A stretch of DNA of 8,744 nt from Pseudomonadota bacterium. GTDB lineage: Bacteria > Pseudomonadota > Alphaproteobacteria > Acetobacterales > Acetobacteraceae. This document shows positions 6,331 to 8,744 of this stretch, piece after piece (position 1 is the first letter of the stretch; every line of letters starts with the position of its first letter). Below the pieces are notes generated by a model, which was not told the origin of the DNA, did no database searches, and saw nothing but the letters and a program-made list of their open reading frames with translations. A program made the translations under genes and the position numbers. The stretch is taken from NCBI GenBank assembly GCA_021808205.1, contig JAKBCD010000034.1, forward strand, positions 1 through 8,744, in the 5' to 3' direction.

Positions 6331-6394
6331 TAGAGGGCGATTCAGACTTCAGGCTCGCTTGCTTTGCGAGCGAGCCTGAAGTCATCGCACTCTG
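6331..6394. repeat. REP-like palindromic unit 4, inverted relative to unit 3
   Basis: The inner stem 6345-6362 pairs with 6366-6383 (18 positions, one G-T wobble, TTT loop). The outer stem 6332-6341 pairs with 6384-6393 (one mismatch), with a TCA bulge at 6342-6344. The linker to unit 3 is 11 bases (6320-6330). Together they form a BIME-like head-to-head pair between the CBS gene and hemA. Confidence 0.82.
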
Positions 6395-6463
6395 GCCATT
6401 TGCCCGGTCTGTGCCGCATGGCGGTTTGCCGGGTCCATTTGTGCGGCGTGCAACTCGGACCGG

Positions 6464-6477
6464 TTGATTTGCATCAT
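6464..6477 (+). promoter_or_regulatory. hemA: FNR/FixK-like operator upstream of hemA
   Basis: TTGAT-TTGC-ATCAT matches the FNR/FixK consensus TTGAT-N4-ATCAA at nine of ten defined bases. Its centre (6470.5) is about 52 bases before the first hemA ATG. A TTGACT at 6477-6482 could be the -35 region, placing the box at about -41.5 of a start near 6512, the class II activator position; the -10 region is weak. ALAS-type hemA genes of other alphaproteobacteria (Rhodobacter, Bradyrhizobium) are known targets of FNR-family regulators. Confidence 0.55.
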
Positions 6478-6522
6478 TGACTCGAACGGCCGGCGCGCGT
6501 TTCCCTGCGTGAAATTGTCGCC

Positions 6523-7749
6523 ATGCGGATGAAGATGCACCAGTTTTTGACAAAATGTGACGAGGCATTGGCCGAAATTTCAGCCCAGGGGCGGTATCGC
6601 CGTTTTGTGGCGCTGGAGAAGCTGGCCGACCGCTTTCCTTATTATTCCGTCACCATGGAAGGCCGCACGCGGGATATCCTGGTCTGGTCCACCAACGATT
6701 ATCTGGCCATGGGCACCGACCCGCAGGTGATCGAAGCCTCAATCCAAGCCGCGCGCCGTTATGGTGCCGGTGCTGGCGGTACGCGCAACATCGCAGGCTC
6801 CTCGCCTTTGCACGTGGCACTGGAGGAAGAACTGGCCGATCTGCACGGCAAGGATGCCGCGCTGCTCTTCACCTCCGGCTATGTCTCCAATCAGGCCACC
6901 CTCACCGCTATCCTTAACGCCCTGCCCAACTGGCATGTGTTTTCGGATGCGCAGAACCATAATTCCATGATCGTGGGCATCAAAGGCAGCCGTACCGCCA
7001 CCATACATGTCTTCAAGCATAACGACATGGCGGATTTAGAGCGGCTTTTGGCAGAAGCCCCCGCCGATGCCCCCAAGCTCATCGCCTTCGAGAGCGTCTA
7101 TTCCATGGATGGCGACATCGCCCCGCTGAAAGACATTTGTGATCTGGCCGACCGTTATAACGCGCTGACCTATCTGGACGAGGTTCATGCCGTCGGCATG
7201 TACGGTGCCCATGGCGGCGGCGTTTCAGAGCGTGACGGTGTAACCAACCGCATCACCATAATCGAAGGTACGCTGGCCAAGGGCTATGGCTGCCATGGCG
7301 GCTACATCACCGGGGATTTCAAGGTGCTGGATTATATCCGTTCCGTCGCCGCCGGGTTCATTTTCACCACCGCTTTGCCGCCGCCCACCGTTGCCGCCGC
7401 GCTCACCGCCATCCGGCTTTTGAAACAGGATAGCGCCCGCCGCGCGAAGCTGTTCGAGCGCGCGGAAACCCTGAAGGCAAAGTTCCGCGCCGCCGGGTTG
7501 CCCGTTATGGAAACAACCTCCCATATCGTACCGCTGATGATCGGTAACGCTGCCAAAGCCACGGAGGTTTCGATGCGGCTGATCCGTGAGTTCGGCATGT
7601 ACGCCACCCCCATCAACTACCCCACCGTGCCACAAGGAACCGAGCGCCTACGCTTTACCCCAGGGCCCAAGCATACCGACGAGATGATGCAGAGGCTTGT
7701 TGCAGCTCTGCAAACTATTCTGCTGCCCGCCGAAGGGACCGCGGCCTAA
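6523..7749 (+). CDS. hemA: 5-aminolevulinate synthase (C4/Shemin pathway)
   Basis: A PLP enzyme of the alpha-oxoamine synthase family, 408 residues from the first ATG, that condenses glycine with succinyl-CoA to 5-aminolevulinate, the first step of haem synthesis in alphaproteobacteria. Visible motifs are QGRYRRF at 22-28 near the N-terminus, GGTRNIAGSSPLH at 85-97, SDAQNHNSMI at 141-150, ESVYSMDGDIAPL at 190-202, YLDEVHAVG (Asp219, His222), and the PLP lysine Lys253 in TLAKGYG. The stretch PINYPTVPQGTERLRFTP at 363-380 is the ALAS signature that separates it from BioF and KBL relatives. Start choice is open: ATGs at 6523, 6529 and 6535 lack a strong ribosome site, and 6535 best matches the N-terminal length of known ALAS. 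Upstream are an FNR-like box and a palindrome pair. No other haem gene is adjacent. Confidence 0.96.
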   Translation: MRMKMHQFLTKCDEALAEISAQGRYRRFVALEKLADRFPYYSVTMEGRTRDILVWSTNDYLAMGTDPQVIEASIQAARRYGAGAGGTRNIAGSSPLHVALEEELADLHGKDAALLFTSGYVSNQATLTAILNALPNWHVFSDAQNHNSMIVGIKGSRTATIHVFKHNDMADLERLLAEAPADAPKLIAFESVYSMDGDIAPLKDICDLADRYNALTYLDEVHAVGMYGAHGGGVSERDGVTNRITIIEGTLAKGYGCHGGYITGDFKVLDYIRSVAAGFIFTTALPPPTVAAALTAIRLLKQDSARRAKLFERAETLKAKFRAAGLPVMETTSHIVPLMIGNAAKATEVSMRLIREFGMYATPINYPTVPQGTERLRFTPGPKHTDEMMQRLVAALQTILLPAEGTAA

Positions 7750-7886
7750 AGCCCATCCGCGCCGCCGCGGCGACGCCCCAAAACTGAACATGCACTAAAA
7801 TACTTCCTAACACTTCCTGGGCCTGCAATAAGTTTCACCTCACGGCGTCACACTTGCCGTCAACGATAAAGACCTCGTGTTTGTCT

Positions 7887-7891
7887 GGAGG
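7887..7891 (+). promoter_or_regulatory. Ribosome binding site deciding the transporter start
   Basis: GGAGG with a six-base spacer to the ATG at 7898. It selects this start over the in-frame GTG at 7877. Confidence 0.85.
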
Positions 7892-7897
7892 ATTATA

Positions 7898-8476
7898 ATG
7901 AAACTCGCCAACCCGGCCCCGCTCGGGCTATTTGGTTTTGCCCTCACCACATGGCTGCTTTGCCTCGTCAACGCCGGGTTCCTGCCCGGCACGTCCGTGC
8001 CGGTGGTGCTGGCCATGGCCATCGCCTTTGGCGGCACAGCGCAATTCTGCGCCGGGCTCATGGAGATGGCCAAAGGCAACAGCTTCGGCTTCGTAGCCTT
8101 CTGCTCCTACGGCGCGTTCTGGTGGAGCTTCGCGCTGTTCGTGGAGTTTTTCGCCAAGGGCGTACCAGCCGCCGCTGTCGGCTGGTATCTGCTGGCCTGG
8201 GGTGCCTTCACCTTCGCCATGTGGATCAGCACATTCGCGCTCAACCGCGCCCTATTCCTGATCTTCCTCGTGCTGTGGATCACTTTCGCGCTACTGGGCT
8301 TTAGCGACCTGCTGGGCATTGCCTCCCTGGGCACGCTGGGTGGCTATGGCGGGCTGCTCACCGCCCTGCTCGCCTTCTACCTTGGTGCCGCCGAGATCAT
8401 CAACGAAACCCACGGCCACACGGTTCTGCCCGTCGGCGCGCCGGGCGACCGCCTCAAGCGCGCCCAGGCGGAATAA
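7898..8476 (+). CDS. satP: Acetate/succinate uptake transporter, GPR1/FUN34/YaaH (SatP) family
   Basis: A 192-residue inner-membrane protein of the AceTr family, whose E. coli member SatP moves acetate and succinate with protons. The family signature NPAPLGLFGFALTT stands at residues 5-18, at the entry to helix 1. Six hydrophobic helices are visible at about 9-29, 35-54, 66-86, 92-114, 117-136 and 145-166. GGTAQFCAGLMEMAKGN at 45-61 and the closing YLGAAEIINETHG at 161-173 are also family-typical. The length is close to SatP (188). The ATG at 7898 is fixed by GGAGG; the GTG at 7877 would add seven residues upstream of the conserved start. It is 148 bases from hemA, on the same strand, and ends in its own terminator. 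The symbol is assigned by family only; the substrate is inferred. Confidence 0.93.
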   Translation: MKLANPAPLGLFGFALTTWLLCLVNAGFLPGTSVPVVLAMAIAFGGTAQFCAGLMEMAKGNSFGFVAFCSYGAFWWSFALFVEFFAKGVPAAAVGWYLLAWGAFTFAMWISTFALNRALFLIFLVLWITFALLGFSDLLGIASLGTLGGYGGLLTALLAFYLGAAEIINETHGHTVLPVGAPGDRLKRAQAE

Positions 8477-8495
8477 CCCGCCTGGGCGGTTTCTT
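8461..8495 (+). terminator. Rho-independent terminator overlapping the transporter stop codon
   Basis: CGCCCAGGCGG (8461-8471) pairs perfectly with 8478-8488 over a six-base loop and is followed by GTTTCTT. The left arm codes the last residues and the TAA stop (8474-8476) lies in the loop. Confidence 0.82.
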
Positions 8496-8597
8496 GTCTC
8501 GGCGGCACTGGTGGTGGCCCAATGGCTGATGGGTGCTGGCCTGGCGCACAGCATGCGCCCTGAATCTCGTGAAAAACTTGTTGCGTTTGGTCGCGGA

Positions 8598-8611
8598 TTG
8601 ATAAAGGTCAA
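8598..8611 (+). promoter_or_regulatory. FNR/FixK-like operator upstream of the last gene
   Basis: TTGAT-AAAG-GTCAA matches TTGAT-N4-ATCAA at nine of ten bases. Its centre (8604.5) lies 66 bases before the ATG at 8671, within the space between the transporter terminator and that gene. CATATT at 8624-8629 is a possible -10, but its spacing to the box does not match the classic -41.5 layout. Confidence 0.45.
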
Positions 8612-8670
8612 GGCATTTTCATGCATATTCTGTGAAATCTGATCACCTGATGAATGAAGGAAACATGATC

Positions 8671-8744
8671 ATGACCGAGAAAACCACAGCCGATCCGATG
8701 GGGGCTTTTTCCCTGACAAGGGATTGTCTCGCCGCGCAGCAGAA
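8671..8744 (+). CDS. Unrecognised protein, N-terminal 24 codons only
   Basis: An open frame runs from an ATG to the window edge and reads MTEKTTADPMGAFSLTRDCL and onward. GAAGG/AAGGA at 8656-8661 lies about nine bases upstream. An in-frame ATG at 8665 would add Met-Ile but sits too close to that site. The start is hydrophilic, with no signal peptide in the visible part. The style (short polar lead, then an amphipathic stretch with AAQQ) could suit a phasin-like granule protein, but this is a guess from very little sequence. It has its own upstream region, with an FNR-like box. Confidence 0.55.
   Translation, partial: MTEKTTADPMGAFSLTRDCLAAQQ

Noticed and set aside
7225..7635. Minus-strand open frame inside hemA
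   Set aside because: Antisense to conserved ALAS motifs, with no ribosome site.
7755..7775. GC-only palindrome after hemA as a terminator
   Set aside because: The stem is short and no T-tract follows; simple GC repeats explain it.
8543..8559. GGCGCA/TGCGCC hairpin after the transporter as a second terminator
   Set aside because: Six-base stem without a T-tract; the strong terminator at 8461-8495 already ends the gene.

Overview
The window is GC-rich (roughly 60 percent) and looks like an alphaproteobacterial chromosome. The order rplY-pth-ychF, a 5-aminolevulinate synthase (ALAS-type) hemA and a two-domain (CTC-type) L25 all fit that class. An acetate/succinate transporter and the general gene style would suit an acidophilic member of the Acetobacteraceae (Acidocella or Acidiphilium relatives), but that narrower placement is inference only.

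Layout. Bases 2-877 (+) hold the 3' part of a flavin-containing monooxygenase-like gene, cut by the window edge. It converges on a minus-strand block running from 4043 down to 1011: rplY (L25), then pth (peptidyl-tRNA hydrolase), then ychF (GTPase/ATPase), then a YqhA/UPF0114 four-helix membrane protein. pth and ychF overlap by one base (TAATG). This block is a translation-related cluster with a membrane protein of unknown function at its end. Divergent from rplY, a plus-strand pair encodes a nitrilase-superfamily amidase and an alpha/beta hydrolase two bases apart. Next come a small two-CBS-domain protein, hemA, and a SatP/YaaH-type transporter with a terminator over its stop codon. The first 24 codons of an unrecognised gene close the window.

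Between genes, the main structure is a family of dispersed palindromes (950-1013, 5739-5801, 6255-6319, 6331-6394). Each has an outer stem of about 11 bp beginning near TAGAG, a three-base TCA bulge on one arm only, and an inner stem whose sequence changes while pairing is largely kept. Two copies begin exactly on the TAG stop codon of a neighbouring gene. They resemble REP/BIME-type elements; no mobilising transposase is present here.

Two FNR/FixK-like boxes (TTGAT-N4-ATCAT and TTGAT-N4-GTCAA, each 9 of 10 to consensus) lie upstream of hemA and of the last gene. They suggest oxygen-responsive control of haem synthesis and of that gene. No CRISPR array, tRNA, rRNA, insertion sequence or prophage is visible. 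No convincing new multi-gene system was found; most of the window is ordinary core genome.
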